64,000 nt of DNA from JAGPUQ01 sp036961295 (GCA_036961295.1 JBALVX010000002.1:124001-188000), one strand, 5' to 3'. Shown: positions 26,704 through 36,041, counted from the first letter of the stretch. Numbers and translations: made by a program. The notes: generated from the letters alone by a model not told the origin.

Positions 26704-28127
26704 GATAACGCTCGCACGGCACGGGCAAAACATTCGCCGCGCTCTTCGTAACCACTAAACATATCGAAGCTGGCGCAGGCTGGTGACAACAATACGCAGT
26801 CGCCGAATGCAGCCAACGTTCGAGCAGTGCTCACTGCGGCTTCCATATTCGTCGCTCGTATTACTTCCGGCTGAGATTCCATGCCTGCTTGTTTGGCGAC
26901 AGCTCGCTCTATCAACCCGGCATCCTCGCCAATCACAATCAGGTGTTTAACCCTGTCTACAAGCTGTTTGGCTAAGGGCGTAAAATCCTGACCCTTGCTT
27001 TGCCCGCCGGCAATCAGCACCAGGTCAGAATAATCACCGGCACAACTGGTGATTGCAGCTATCGCCGCGCCAACATTAGTGGCCTTGGAATCGTCGACCC
27101 ACACCACACCGTTAATTTCAGCAACCGTTTGGCTGCGGTGAGGCAAGCCTTTAAATGTTCGCAGCACGCTTAACATCGCCGCCATCGGCAAACCCACCGC
27201 GTGACCCAGTGCCAGTGCCGACAGCGCATTAGCGATATTGTGACTACCTTTTATGCCCAACTCGCTCACTGGCATCAGTGGCGCAAACTCAAACACTAAC
27301 CACGCCTCTTCACCCTTGCGTCCAACATTGTCGGGATCATAGCTCACACCAAAGCCACCAAAATCGGGCTTGCCGAGACCGAAGCTCCAGCGCTTAACAT
27401 CTGCCGATACCAGCGGTTCCGATAACTTATCGTCACGGTTTATCACTACCTGCTCGGCACCAAAAAATACGCGATGCTTGGCGCGGTGATAGTCGATCAA
27501 GCTGGAGTAACGGTCCATATGATCGGGGCTAACATTAAGTACCGTCGCCACTTTTGCTGTTAAGTTGGCGGTGGTTTCAAGCTGAAAGCTGGATAATTCC
27601 AATACGTACAAATCGATTTCGTCATCCAACAAATCCAGTGCCGGCGTCCCTAAATTGCCGCCCACCGCTACTTTCATCGTACTTGCGGCCATTGCAGCGA
27701 CCAGGGTAGTCACCGTGCTTTTACCGTTGGAACCCGTAATGGCGACAATGGGGGCGCGCGCGACCCGGGCGAACAACTCTATATCGCCAATGATTTCGGC
27801 ATCAGTCTCAAGGTCAGTTAATAAAGAGTCCTCAACGTCAGCTAATACACGACCCTCGCGGTTTTGCACCAAACCCAACTCAAGTAAAGACACACCCGGA
27901 CTGACCACGATTTGACTGGCACTAGTCAGCGCCGCCGCAACCAGCTCATCCGCCCCTACGTAGACATCCACATCGGGAAATTCAGTTTTAAATGCAGCCA
28001 AATTCGGCGGTTCCGTGCGGGTATCCACGACGGCAAACGGCTCGTTAATGCGGGTAAAATAACGGGCGACCGCAAACCCGGTGAGGCCGAGACCGACCAC
28101 CACCGTACGCTTGTCACTCGCTATCAT
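26700..28127 (-). CDS. murD: UDP-N-acetylmuramoylalanine--D-glutamate ligase
   Basis: MurD, about 475 residues, adds D-Glu to UDP-MurNAc-L-Ala. VVGLGLTGFAVARYF (N-terminal Rossmann), P-loop TGSNGKSTVTTLVAAM, SPDHMDRY, GLPHRSQTV and DDSKATN are family blocks. The start is placed at ATG 28127 (MIASDKRTVVVGLG), which matches related MurD proteins; the frame extends to ATG 28151, and neither has a strong ribosome site. Some 25 residues longer than E. coli MurD because of a longer N-terminal domain. Confidence 0.94.
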   Translation of the reverse strand: MIASDKRTVVVGLGLTGFAVARYFTRINEPFAVVDTRTEPPNLAAFKTEFPDVDVYVGADELVAAALTSASQIVVSPGVSLLELGLVQNREGRVLADVEDSLLTDLETDAEIIGDIELFARVARAPIVAITGSNGKSTVTTLVAAMAASTMKVAVGGNLGTPALDLLDDEIDLYVLELSSFQLETTANLTAKVATVLNVSPDHMDRYSSLIDYHRAKHRVFFGAEQVVINRDDKLSEPLVSADVKRWSFGLGKPDFGGFGVSYDPDNVGRKGEEAWLVFEFAPLMPVSELGIKGSHNIANALSALALGHAVGLPMAAMLSVLRTFKGLPHRSQTVAEINGVVWVDDSKATNVGAAIAAITSCAGDYSDLVLIAGGQSKGQDFTPLAKQLVDRVKHLIVIGEDAGLIERAVAKQAGMESQPEVIRATNMEAAVSTARTLAAFGDCVLLSPACASFDMFSGYEERGECFARAVRALS

Positions 28128-28170
28128 TTTCACCACTGCAACTTCACCCATATATTGGCATCGCCATTTA

Positions 28171-29253
28171 TCAACGCAGCTTGAGTGTCGCTAGCCCAAA
28201 CAGCACCAGCATCACTGTAATAATCCAGAAGCGCACAATCACTCGCGGCTCCGGCCAACCTTTTAATTCAAAGTGGTGATGAATCGGCGCCATACGGAAA
28301 ATACGTTTACCGGTGAGCTTGTAAGAACCCACCTGCAACACTACCGATACGGTTTCCAGCACGAAAATTCCACCCATAATGAACAGTACGACTTCGTGCC
28401 GGACAATCACCGCGATCACCCCCAGCGCAGCGCCCAGTGCCAGCGCACCGACGTCACCCATAAAAATTTGCGCCGGGTAGGCGTTAAACCAGAGAAAACC
28501 CAAACCCGCGCCACCCAGCGCTGCGCAAAACACCACCAGCTCCCCGGCTCCAGGAATAAAGGGTATTTTTAAGTAAAAAGAAAATTCAGCATGGCCGGCC
28601 ACATAGGCAATCACACCCAGCGCGCCGCCCACCAACACGGCGGGCATAATGGCAAGGCCATCCAGACCGTCCGTCAGATTGACCGCATTACTGGTACCGA
28701 CAATCACCAAATAAGTCAGCAGGATATAAAGCGGTCCCATCTGCCAGGCAAAGTTTTTAAAGAAGGGTAAAATTAACTCGGTCTCGGCGGGCGTTTGCGC
28801 CGTGACATACAGCAGAGTGGCGACGCCCAAACCCGCCACGGATTGCCACAAATATTTCCAACGCGCAGGCAATCCCCGCGAATTTCGCTCAACTACTTTG
28901 CGATAATCGTCGACCCAACCAATCGCACCAAAGGAAAAAGTCGCCAGCAACACGATCCAGACATAGCGATTGCTCAAATCAGACCACAATAAAGTGCTGA
29001 CAAAAATCGACAGCAGAATCAATGCGCCACCCATCGTCGGCGTGCCGGTTTTACTCAGGTGACTAGCCGGACCGTCGTCGCGCACCGACTGTCCAATTTG
29101 CAAAGCGTTGAGCCTGCGAATAACCACCGGCCCTAACATCAGGGAAATAATCAGGGAGGTCATCACCCCCATAATCGCGCGCATGGTGAGGTAGCGAAAC
29201 ACCCCAAAGCCACCAATGTAGTCCGCAAGATACTCAGTTAACCAGAGCAACAT
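28171..29253 (-). CDS. mraY: Phospho-N-acetylmuramoyl-pentapeptide-transferase
   Basis: MraY, 360 residues with ten membrane helices, links phospho-MurNAc-pentapeptide to undecaprenyl phosphate to give lipid I. Present are GTPTMGG, the Asp-rich WVDDYRKV, NAVNLTDGLDGLA, NAYPAQIFMGDVGALALG and the His motif APIHHHFELKGW. The length equals E. coli MraY. The start overlaps the murF stop by one base (TAATG) and has a GGGAGAGG site. Confidence 0.98.
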   Translation of the reverse strand: MLLWLTEYLADYIGGFGVFRYLTMRAIMGVMTSLIISLMLGPVVIRRLNALQIGQSVRDDGPASHLSKTGTPTMGGALILLSIFVSTLLWSDLSNRYVWIVLLATFSFGAIGWVDDYRKVVERNSRGLPARWKYLWQSVAGLGVATLLYVTAQTPAETELILPFFKNFAWQMGPLYILLTYLVIVGTSNAVNLTDGLDGLAIMPAVLVGGALGVIAYVAGHAEFSFYLKIPFIPGAGELVVFCAALGGAGLGFLWFNAYPAQIFMGDVGALALGAALGVIAVIVRHEVVLFIMGGIFVLETVSVVLQVGSYKLTGKRIFRMAPIHHHFELKGWPEPRVIVRFWIITVMLVLFGLATLKLR

Positions 29254-30659
29254 TAGCCCTCTCCCAACAAATGTGTAATAACATCTTCCATGCCCGCACT
29301 GCGTGAACCTTTGACTAGTACCGTCACTTCTAGCGACCGATCACCAGCCAACGCAGCTCCCTCCTCGTGCAATATTCCGCGCAACACTTTTGCTAACTCT
29401 GTCTTCTCATCAAAAACATAGACCTTGTCCGCGCCGCAAATAAATTCAAACGCTGCGGACGCTAAGGCACTCAGGGGGCCGCAGCTAAACAATAAATCAA
29501 CATCGTGCTCAGCGGCATAGCGGCCCACTTCCCGGTGTAATAATTCAGTATCCGCACCCAATTCCGCCATATCGCCCAGCACCAATATGCGCTTGCCGGA
29601 AAAACTCGTCAGCGTATCAATCGCCGCTTTTACCGAACCGGGATTGGCGTTGTAGGTGTCGTCGATAATTCGACTCCCACCCATCCCACTCAATACTTGC
29701 ATACGCCCACTGGCTGGCAAGGCGGCTTGCAAGCCACGCACTACCTGTTCGAGATTCGCACCAGCGCTAAGCGCGCACGCCGCAGCGGCAAGGGCATTGG
29801 CGACGTTGTGCCGACCCGGTATTTGCAGTTGCACCGCCGCACTGCCTACCGGTGTTTGTAAAGTAAAACCCGGGCAACCCTCGTTATCTAGCTCTACCTC
29901 GGTGGCCACGAAATCAGCGTCCGGCTCAAGCACACTAAAAGTCACACTGTTTAAACAAGACAACTGCCCGCGCCACTGCTCCAGCCACGGTTCGTCCAGA
30001 TTGAGCACCGCAGTGCCACCGGCCTCGAGGCTGGAATAAATTTCGCCTTTGGCTGTGGCCACACCCGCCAGAGAACCAAAACCCTCGACATGAGCGGGCA
30101 ACACATTGGTCACCAGCGCCACGGTCGGACGCGCGATACCGCATGAATACGCAATCTCCCCCCCCGCACTAGCGCCCATTTCAATCACGGCATTCTGATG
30201 TTCCGGTTGCACACCCAGCAGTGTCAGCGGCACGCCAATGTGATTATTCAAGTTGCCACGGGTCGCCAGTACCGGGCCTTTAATAACTAAAATTGCGGCA
30301 ATCATTTCTTTGACGGTGGTCTTGCCGCTGCTGCCGGTCACCGCAATCACCGGACCGGAAAATTGATCCCGAGCCAAAGCAGCCAACTGACCCAGGGCCT
30401 GGGTGGTATCCGGAACGACCCATTGCGGGATATGCAAACCCTTATCCGCTTGCTCAACCACCAGACCGCAGGCCTGTTGCGAAGCGCTATCCAAAAACTG
30501 GTGGGCGTCAAAGCGCTCACCACTCAAGGCTACAAATAACTCACCTTCGCGTAGGGCCCGGCTATCCGTGGAGACAGTGTCAAAATCACAATCGGGGTAC
30601 ATCAACGTACCGCCGTAGGCGAGTGCCGCGTCGGTCAGGGACAGACTTCGCACGGTCAC
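29253..30659 (-). CDS. murF: UDP-MurNAc-tripeptide--D-alanyl-D-alanine ligase
   Basis: MurF, 468 residues, adds D-Ala-D-Ala to the UDP-MurNAc tripeptide. N-terminal uridine-binding block STDSRALREGELFVALSGERFDAH, P-loop VTGSSGKTTVKEM, NNHIGVPLTLL, NVLPAHVEGFGS, DDTYNANPGSVKAAID and LVLGDMAELG. The GTG start overlaps the murE stop as GTGA. Confidence 0.96.
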   Translation of the reverse strand: MTVRSLSLTDAALAYGGTLMYPDCDFDTVSTDSRALREGELFVALSGERFDAHQFLDSASQQACGLVVEQADKGLHIPQWVVPDTTQALGQLAALARDQFSGPVIAVTGSSGKTTVKEMIAAILVIKGPVLATRGNLNNHIGVPLTLLGVQPEHQNAVIEMGASAGGEIAYSCGIARPTVALVTNVLPAHVEGFGSLAGVATAKGEIYSSLEAGGTAVLNLDEPWLEQWRGQLSCLNSVTFSVLEPDADFVATEVELDNEGCPGFTLQTPVGSAAVQLQIPGRHNVANALAAAACALSAGANLEQVVRGLQAALPASGRMQVLSGMGGSRIIDDTYNANPGSVKAAIDTLTSFSGKRILVLGDMAELGADTELLHREVGRYAAEHDVDLLFSCGPLSALASAAFEFICGADKVYVFDEKTELAKVLRGILHEEGAALAGDRSLEVTVLVKGSRSAGMEDVITHLLGEG

Positions 30660-32320
30660 GACTCACTCTCCGAGTTTTTGATGCGTCGCTCACCCAGGGC
30701 CAACACGGCTTCGGCAACATCGTCGAAGGGCCAGCGCACGCCAGCCACTTCCTGATAACGTTCATGGCCTTTGCCGGCAATTAATACGGTATCGGCGCTG
30801 TCCGCCTGGCTGATCGAGATGCGTATGGCGGCTCGTCGATCTGCTTCGACCAATAAGTTCGGCGCGCTTAATTCAGCGGGAATGCCCTGCAAGATATTTT
30901 CTATGATGGCGCTCGAATCTTCATTTCTCGGGTTATCGCTAGTCACCACCACTCGATCGGCACAGCGACCGACGACCTCAGCCATCAACGCGCGCTTACC
31001 GCGATCGCGATCTCCACCGCAACCAAAGACACACCAAAGTTTGCCCGTGCACTGCTCGCGCAACGTGCTTAGCGCCTGCGATAAAGCGTCGGGCGTGTGG
31101 GCGTAATCCACAACCACCTGAGGAGCGCCGCCCTCGAGACCGAAAGCTAAACTGGAATCTTCCGCAACTAATTGCATGCGCCCGGCGACGGACTGCAAGT
31201 GCGGAATCGCCGACAACACTGCGTCAAAATCTTTACCCTGCGCGCAAGCGGTAGTAATCACCGCCAACACATTACTTAAATTAAAGGCGCCCAATAAAGT
31301 GCTGCGCAACTCACCGCTACCCCAGGGAGTAATAATATCTGCGCTAATACCCTGTCGGGTGTAGCGGCAATTTTCGGCGCGCACTTCGCAAGCAAACTCA
31401 CCGGCACCAGCACTGACAATACCAAAGCGCAAACACTCCACCGTGCCAGGTAACTGGGCCGCCAACGCTCTGCCTGCGGGGTCGTCGATATTAATCACCG
31501 CCCGCTGCAAACCCGGCGCATCAAACAATTGCGCTTTAGCCGCGAGATAAGCCGCCATATCACCGTGGTAGTCGAGGTGATCGCGACTGAGGTTGGTAAA
31601 CACCGCAGTGTCAAAGCGCACACCCGCAACCCGGCTTTGCACTAAACCGTGGGACGACACTTCCATCGTCACGTAGTCAGCACCGGCGTCGCGAAGCTCG
31701 GCCAGCAGAGCTTGCGTGGCGACTGCATCGGCGGTGGTCATATTCGGGGGCTGTGTTTCTGAAGACTGGGTTTTTGAAGGCTGCGTTTCTGAAACTAATG
31801 ATTTTGAAATAACTGCTTCAGTGGACACCGTAATTAACTCGGCACCCAATGTTCCCAGTACTCCGGCATTGTTGCCGAGCAAGGTATAAAGTTGCGCCAA
31901 CAAATGTGTGCAGGTGGTTTTGCCGTTGGTTCCGGTGATCCCGGTGACAACTAAATCTCTACTGGGATGACGATAAAAACACCCGGCAATAGCGCTGGCT
32001 TGAGACGCCAAACCTGCGACCGGAATAATGCGCTCATCTTTTCCCTTTTCTGTAACAAAAGGATCTGTAATAAAACCGTCGGACTCCACCAGCACCGCCG
32101 CCGCTCCCGCGCTCAAAGCCAGCGCGATAAATTCACGACCATCGTGGTTAGCACCTGGATAAGCGATAAACACGTCGCCACGACTCACATTGCGGCTATC
32201 CAGCGTCACCCCCTGAACTAAGACTGCCGCATTCGCAGCGGATAAAGTCAGCTCGGGTAAGACCTCACTTAACAGGTCCGACAAGATAAGCCCTATAGTC
32301 TGCCGTCCGGCCGCCATCAC
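30656..32320 (-). CDS. murE: UDP-MurNAc-L-Ala-D-Glu--meso-DAP ligase with a repeat insert
   Basis: MurE, 554 residues, adds meso-diaminopimelate to the nucleotide precursor. TLDSRNVSRGDVFIA, P-loop TGTNGKTTCTHLL, NLSRDHLDYHG with the lysine carbamylation segment after it, and the meso-DAP-selective DNPR motif (SDNPRNED) are present. It is about 55 residues longer than E. coli MurE; part of this is an insert (about residues 168-190) with pentapeptide repeats of the form S[E/K]TQ[P/S], encoded by 15-bp units. GTG 32320 overlaps the ftsI stop as GTGA; an adjacent ATG at 32317 is also possible. GGGAGGA precedes both. Confidence 0.95.
   Translation of the reverse strand: MMAAGRQTIGLILSDLLSEVLPELTLSAANAAVLVQGVTLDSRNVSRGDVFIAYPGANHDGREFIALALSAGAAAVLVESDGFITDPFVTEKGKDERIIPVAGLASQASAIAGCFYRHPSRDLVVTGITGTNGKTTCTHLLAQLYTLLGNNAGVLGTLGAELITVSTEAVISKSLVSETQPSKTQSSETQPPNMTTADAVATQALLAELRDAGADYVTMEVSSHGLVQSRVAGVRFDTAVFTNLSRDHLDYHGDMAAYLAAKAQLFDAPGLQRAVINIDDPAGRALAAQLPGTVECLRFGIVSAGAGEFACEVRAENCRYTRQGISADIITPWGSGELRSTLLGAFNLSNVLAVITTACAQGKDFDAVLSAIPHLQSVAGRMQLVAEDSSLAFGLEGGAPQVVVDYAHTPDALSQALSTLREQCTGKLWCVFGCGGDRDRGKRALMAEVVGRCADRVVVTSDNPRNEDSSAIIENILQGIPAELSAPNLLVEADRRAAIRISISQADSADTVLIAGKGHERYQEVAGVRWPFDDVAEAVLALGERRIKNSESES
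31749..31808. repeat. In-frame 15-bp tandem array in murE
   Basis: Four 15-bp units starting at 31749, 31764, 31779 and 31794 share a GnCTGnGTTTCTGAA core (units one and three differ at one base). They encode S-E-T-Q-P type pentapeptides within the central domain of MurE. Confidence 0.75.
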
Positions 32321-34191
32321 GAGGCATCCTCCCGAGCAGCTTTTGCGCGGGTTGCCAATGTTGGGACTGCGGCCACCGGCTCCACACCCAACAGGCGCAA
32401 GGCATCGGCAGTAACTTTAGAAAATACCGGAGCTGCTACCAAGCCTCCAAAATAAGCTTCGCCTTTGGGATCGTTAATCACTACCACTGTTACTAATTTG
32501 GGTTTGTCGGCCGGCGCAAGACCGGCAAACAATGCGATATAACGACCTTCCTGATAACCCTCGCGACCGACTTTATGCACGGTGCCGCTCTTGCCCGCCA
32601 CTTCGTAGATCGGGATTTCGGCGCGCGTGCCAGTGCCGCCTTTTTTAATCACGGTTTTCAGCATATCGCGCACCGCTACGGCGGTACTTTCATCGACAAC
32701 CCTTTGCCCCGCTGCAGCTTCATCCAGACGCAACAAGGACATCGGGCGGCGCAAACCACCGCTGGCCAATACACCATAAGCCCCCGCAATTTGCAGAGGT
32801 GTCGCTGAAATTCCGTAACCAAAAGCCATTGCCGCATGTTCCAGCGGATGCCACTTGTGCCTGCTGGGCAAGTCCCCCGGGGTCTCACCGGGGAAACCTG
32901 TACCCGGACTCACGCCGAGACCGACTCGATCCAGCACATCCCGAATACTTTCGGGACTGAGATCCATCGCCACACGGGTGGTACCTACCTGACTCGACTT
33001 GGTGAGTATTCCGGTAATATCCAGTGTGCCGTAATTCACCGGATCCACAAAAGTTTTGCCCGCAATTTTGATATAACCTGGACTGGTATCGATCAGCGTA
33101 TGGGGGCGATAGCGCCCGCTCTCCAGCGCTGCCACCATGGTCATCGGCTTCATCAGTGAACCCGGCTCCAGCAAATCCGTCACCGCCCGGTTGCGCAAAG
33201 CGGCGGTATCGAGCCGCGCGCGATCGTTTGGGTTAAACGAGGGCTGATTCACCATCGCCAACACTTCGCCGCTTTCCACATCGAGCACCACCACCGAACC
33301 CGAGGCGGCGCGAAATTTTTGTATCGCAGACTTTAACTCGCGATAAGCCAGGTACTGCAAGCGCAAATCAATCGACAGCGCCAGGTCTTTGCCGGGTTTT
33401 TCGCTACGCAACAATTGAAGATCTTTAATGATCTTACCTTTGCGATCTTTAACTACCTTACGCTGCCCCGACACGCCCGCCAGCCAGCTCTCGTAGGCCA
33501 ACTCCAGCCCTTCCTGACCACGATCGTCAATATTGGTAAAACCCACCAGTTGCGACGTAATTTCTCCGGCGGGATAAAAGCGTTTGTACTCTTCGCGTCC
33601 GTGCACACCTTCAATACCGAGCGCTAAAATATCCTCGGCATCTTCCGGGCTCATGCGACGGGACAAAAACATAAACTCTTTGTTGCCGTAGCGCTTGAGA
33701 CGCTGACGCAAATTTCCAACAGACTCACCGAGCCGTTTAGCCAGTGGCTGCAAAGTATCCACATCTAACGCCAGCACTCCGGGATTCGCCCATACGGTCA
33801 CTACGGGAGTACTCACCGCCAGCGGCTCGCCATTGCGATCGGTAATCACCCCGCGATAGGCGGGAATTTCCAGTGTGCGTACCGTTCTGGCATCACCCTG
33901 ACCCTGTAAAAACCGCACACCCTTATTGTCGCCAGAACCACCCTCTAATATCTGCAAGCCACCGGTATGCCAAAGCACGCCCATGGGCAACAAGCACAAA
34001 GCTAAGGCCACCAGGGAATAGCGCCAAAACTCAATCACCGGTTTCTTAATTTTTCCAAAAGATTGTGAGGAAGTTTTTTTAAATCGCGTATTTTTAGTGC
34101 CAGAACTTTTAGCACTTGAACCTTTAGCACCGGCCACACCCCGACCCGTCGTTTTTCGAGACGCTGATTTATTATTATTTAGCAGACTCAC
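32317..34191 (-). CDS. ftsI: Septal transpeptidase FtsI (PBP3)
   Basis: Class B penicillin-binding protein, 624 residues, cross-links septal peptidoglycan. A long basic cytoplasmic tail (1-50), one membrane helix (about 57-76), pedestal domain (about 100-250) and transpeptidase domain (about 295-600). The SxxK nucleophile is Ser345 (GSLMKP) and KSGT is at 534-537. The second active-site motif reads Ser399-Ser400-Gln401 where PBP3 proteins normally have SSN. The N-terminal tail carries pentapeptide repeats encoded by a 15-bp array (34091-34135). GTG start overlaps the ftsL stop as GTGA. The protein is some 35-45 residues longer than typical, mainly at the N-terminus. Confidence 0.95.
   Translation of the reverse strand: MSLLNNNKSASRKTTGRGVAGAKGSSAKSSGTKNTRFKKTSSQSFGKIKKPVIEFWRYSLVALALCLLPMGVLWHTGGLQILEGGSGDNKGVRFLQGQGDARTVRTLEIPAYRGVITDRNGEPLAVSTPVVTVWANPGVLALDVDTLQPLAKRLGESVGNLRQRLKRYGNKEFMFLSRRMSPEDAEDILALGIEGVHGREEYKRFYPAGEITSQLVGFTNIDDRGQEGLELAYESWLAGVSGQRKVVKDRKGKIIKDLQLLRSEKPGKDLALSIDLRLQYLAYRELKSAIQKFRAASGSVVVLDVESGEVLAMVNQPSFNPNDRARLDTAALRNRAVTDLLEPGSLMKPMTMVAALESGRYRPHTLIDTSPGYIKIAGKTFVDPVNYGTLDITGILTKSSQVGTTRVAMDLSPESIRDVLDRVGLGVSPGTGFPGETPGDLPSRHKWHPLEHAAMAFGYGISATPLQIAGAYGVLASGGLRRPMSLLRLDEAAAGQRVVDESTAVAVRDMLKTVIKKGGTGTRAEIPIYEVAGKSGTVHKVGREGYQEGRYIALFAGLAPADKPKLVTVVVINDPKGEAYFGGLVAAPVFSKVTADALRLLGVEPVAAVPTLATRAKAAREDAS
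34091..34135. repeat. In-frame 15-bp tandem array in ftsI
   Basis: Three 15-bp units (34091-34105, 34106-34120, 34121-34135) with core TTTTAGnnCC/TTGAA encode Lys/Ser/Ala-rich pentapeptides (AGAKG, SSAKS, SGTKN) in the cytoplasmic tail of FtsI. Confidence 0.65.
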
Positions 34192-34541
34192 GGAGCCACC
34201 ATAATCGGATTTTCCACAACTCGATTTACCTGCACTCGCTTCACCATAATGACGTCGTCAAGCTTAGGCACACTCATATCCAGTTTTTCAATCGCCAGTT
34301 TTTCGACTCGGCTCAATGCCGCCCAGGCGCTTTGCTCAAGTAAATACTTACCCCACTCCACCTGCAACTGATGCTCCTCGCGCTGCAACTCAACGTACTC
34401 CGCGTAAAACTGACGACTGCGATGACTGCTCACCACTACCGCCAGACTCGAAGCCATCACCGCCAACCACAACAGGCTCAGCACCAACCACCGCCGCCAA
34501 TGCCCGGTCATCAAACAACATGGTGAGAGCAGTTGCGACAC
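34188..34541 (-). CDS. ftsL: Cell division protein FtsL
   Basis: A small bitopic divisome protein (117 residues) that forms a complex with FtsB and FtsQ. A basic N-terminus is followed by one membrane helix (about 19-38), a heptad-type coiled coil (about 42-85) and a short periplasmic tail. Sequence conservation in FtsL is low; the assignment rests on size, topology and position between rsmH and ftsI. The start is uncertain: GTG 34541 (used here) or ATG 34511, neither with a good ribosome site. Confidence 0.88.
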   Translation of the reverse strand: MSQLLSPCCLMTGHWRRWLVLSLLWLAVMASSLAVVVSSHRSRQFYAEYVELQREEHQLQVEWGKYLLEQSAWAALSRVEKLAIEKLDMSVPKLDDVIMVKRVQVNRVVENPIMVAP

Positions 34542-34617
34542 AGACCATCGCGATTAATAAGCAGTCGATTAGCCATACCACTCTTTGCGCAACTCGCTCT
34601 CATACATCGTTGTTTTT

Positions 34618-35556
34618 TCACACCAACTTCTCCGCCACGCGCATCACTGCACTGCGAGCACGAGGATTGCGCATCACCTCTTCGGGCGAGGCCTTTACCG
34701 CTTTACCAACCGAGCGCAAGCGCCGCACAATTTGCGCCTCGGTGACCGGCAAGCCCCGGGGCAAACGCGGCTGCTCGCACTCGCGGATAAAACGCTTTAC
34801 CGGGCGATCTTCCAGAGAGTGAAAACTAATCACCACCAGGCGTCCGCCGACAGCCAACACGTCGAGTATTTGATCGAGCAATGCCCGCAGGTCATCGAGC
34901 TCGCGGTTAATAAAAATTCGAATGGCCTGAAAGGCGCGGGTCGCCGGATTTTTGCCTTTTTCCCAGGCCGGATGCGCTTCGGCAATCACCGCCGCCAACT
35001 GGGCAGTGCGCGTAATCGGAGTATGTTCCCGCAGCTCGACGATGGCTCGCGCCATGCGTTTGGCGTAACGCTCCTCGCCGTAGTCTCTGAGCACTACGGC
35101 AATTTCATCAACACCGGCTTCTGCTAGCCACTCAGCTGCGCTCACCCCGCGCTGTGGATCCATGCGCATATCCAGCGGTCCATCGTGCAAAAAACTAAAG
35201 CCACGCTCCGGATCATCCAACTGCGGCGAGGACACCCCTAGATCGAGCAATACTCCCGTCACTGCCCCACGCTTACCGCGCTCATCAATCAAAGCACTTA
35301 AATCGGCAAACGAGGCATTGACCATTTCCAAACGCCCATCGCGCCCGGCCAATTCCTCACCCACTGCGCAGGCCCGGGGATCTTTGTCGATGGCGAGCAG
35401 CGAGGCCTGTGGCGATAAACGCGAGAGTAAAAGTCTGCTGTGGCCACCGCGCCCGAAGGTGCCGTCCACATAAAACCCATGCTCATCAGTCACTAACGCT
35501 TCCACGGCTTCATCCATCAGTACCGTTTGATGGTTATCAGTATCTCTGTCGACCAT
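34618..35556 (-). CDS. rsmH: 16S rRNA m4C1402 methyltransferase
   Basis: RsmH (MraW), 312 residues, methylates N4 of C1402 of 16S rRNA using SAM. Typical blocks are HQTVLMDEAVEAL, YVDGTFGRGGHSRLLLSRL (SAM site), LAIDKDPRA, GVLLDLGVSSPQLDDPERGFSF with the nearby DMRMD, RAFQAIRIFINRELDDL and VISFHSLEDRPVKRF. The ATG at 35556 gives the standard length; the open frame runs further upstream into mraZ but has no family match there. It starts 11 bases after the mraZ stop. Confidence 0.97.
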   Translation of the reverse strand: MVDRDTDNHQTVLMDEAVEALVTDEHGFYVDGTFGRGGHSRLLLSRLSPQASLLAIDKDPRACAVGEELAGRDGRLEMVNASFADLSALIDERGKRGAVTGVLLDLGVSSPQLDDPERGFSFLHDGPLDMRMDPQRGVSAAEWLAEAGVDEIAVVLRDYGEERYAKRMARAIVELREHTPITRTAQLAAVIAEAHPAWEKGKNPATRAFQAIRIFINRELDDLRALLDQILDVLAVGGRLVVISFHSLEDRPVKRFIRECEQPRLPRGLPVTEAQIVRRLRSVGKAVKASPEEVMRNPRARSAVMRVAEKLV

Positions 35557-35567
35557 TGGCTCGTGCC

Positions 35568-36023
35568 CTAAAGCGACAGGGATTGCATTTCTTCTGGAAT
35601 CACCACTTCGCCGGCGGCTTGCTCTAGCCACTCTTCGCGATTGGTATCCCAGCTGTCCGCGCTCCACAATTCAAAGCGGTGGCTCTGCCCCACCAAGATG
35701 ACTTTTTTCTCGAGGCCCGCGTAGGCGCGTAACTCCGGCGGTATCAACACTCGACCATTGCTATCCAACTCAATTTCGCGCGCGTGACCGACTAACAAAC
35801 GCTGTACGCGTCGGCTCTCTTTATTAAAAGTAGATAAACTAGCAATTTTGGTTTCTATTTCCTGCCATTTCGGCATAGGATAGATCAACAGACACTTATC
35901 CTGGATATCAATGGTCGCAACCAGCACGCCCTCACATAGCGCCAACAAGCCATCGCGATACCTGACCGGCACCGCCATACGCCCTTTTGCGTCTATGTTG
36001 ATTTCGTTGCTGCCGCGAAACAC
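35568..36023 (-). CDS. mraZ: Transcriptional regulator MraZ
   Basis: MraZ, 151 residues, two SpoVT/AbrB-type beta domains: FRGSNEINIDAKGRMAVPVRYRD (N-terminal) and the repeat block REIELDSNGRVLIPPELRAYAGL. In E. coli MraZ represses its own dcw promoter by binding TGGG repeats; matching boxes lie upstream here. GTG start at 36023 with a GGAGAAG site. First gene of the dcw cluster. Confidence 0.96.
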   Translation of the reverse strand: MFRGSNEINIDAKGRMAVPVRYRDGLLALCEGVLVATIDIQDKCLLIYPMPKWQEIETKIASLSTFNKESRRVQRLLVGHAREIELDSNGRVLIPPELRAYAGLEKKVILVGQSHRFELWSADSWDTNREEWLEQAAGEVVIPEEMQSLSL

Positions 36024-36041
36024 TGGCTTCTCCGTTTATTG

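Noticed and set aside
34390..34581. 63-codon hydrophobic minus-strand frame overlapping ftsL
   Set aside because: Considered as an alternative FtsL, but only the other frame reaches the ftsI start with the GTGA overlap and has the coiled coil.
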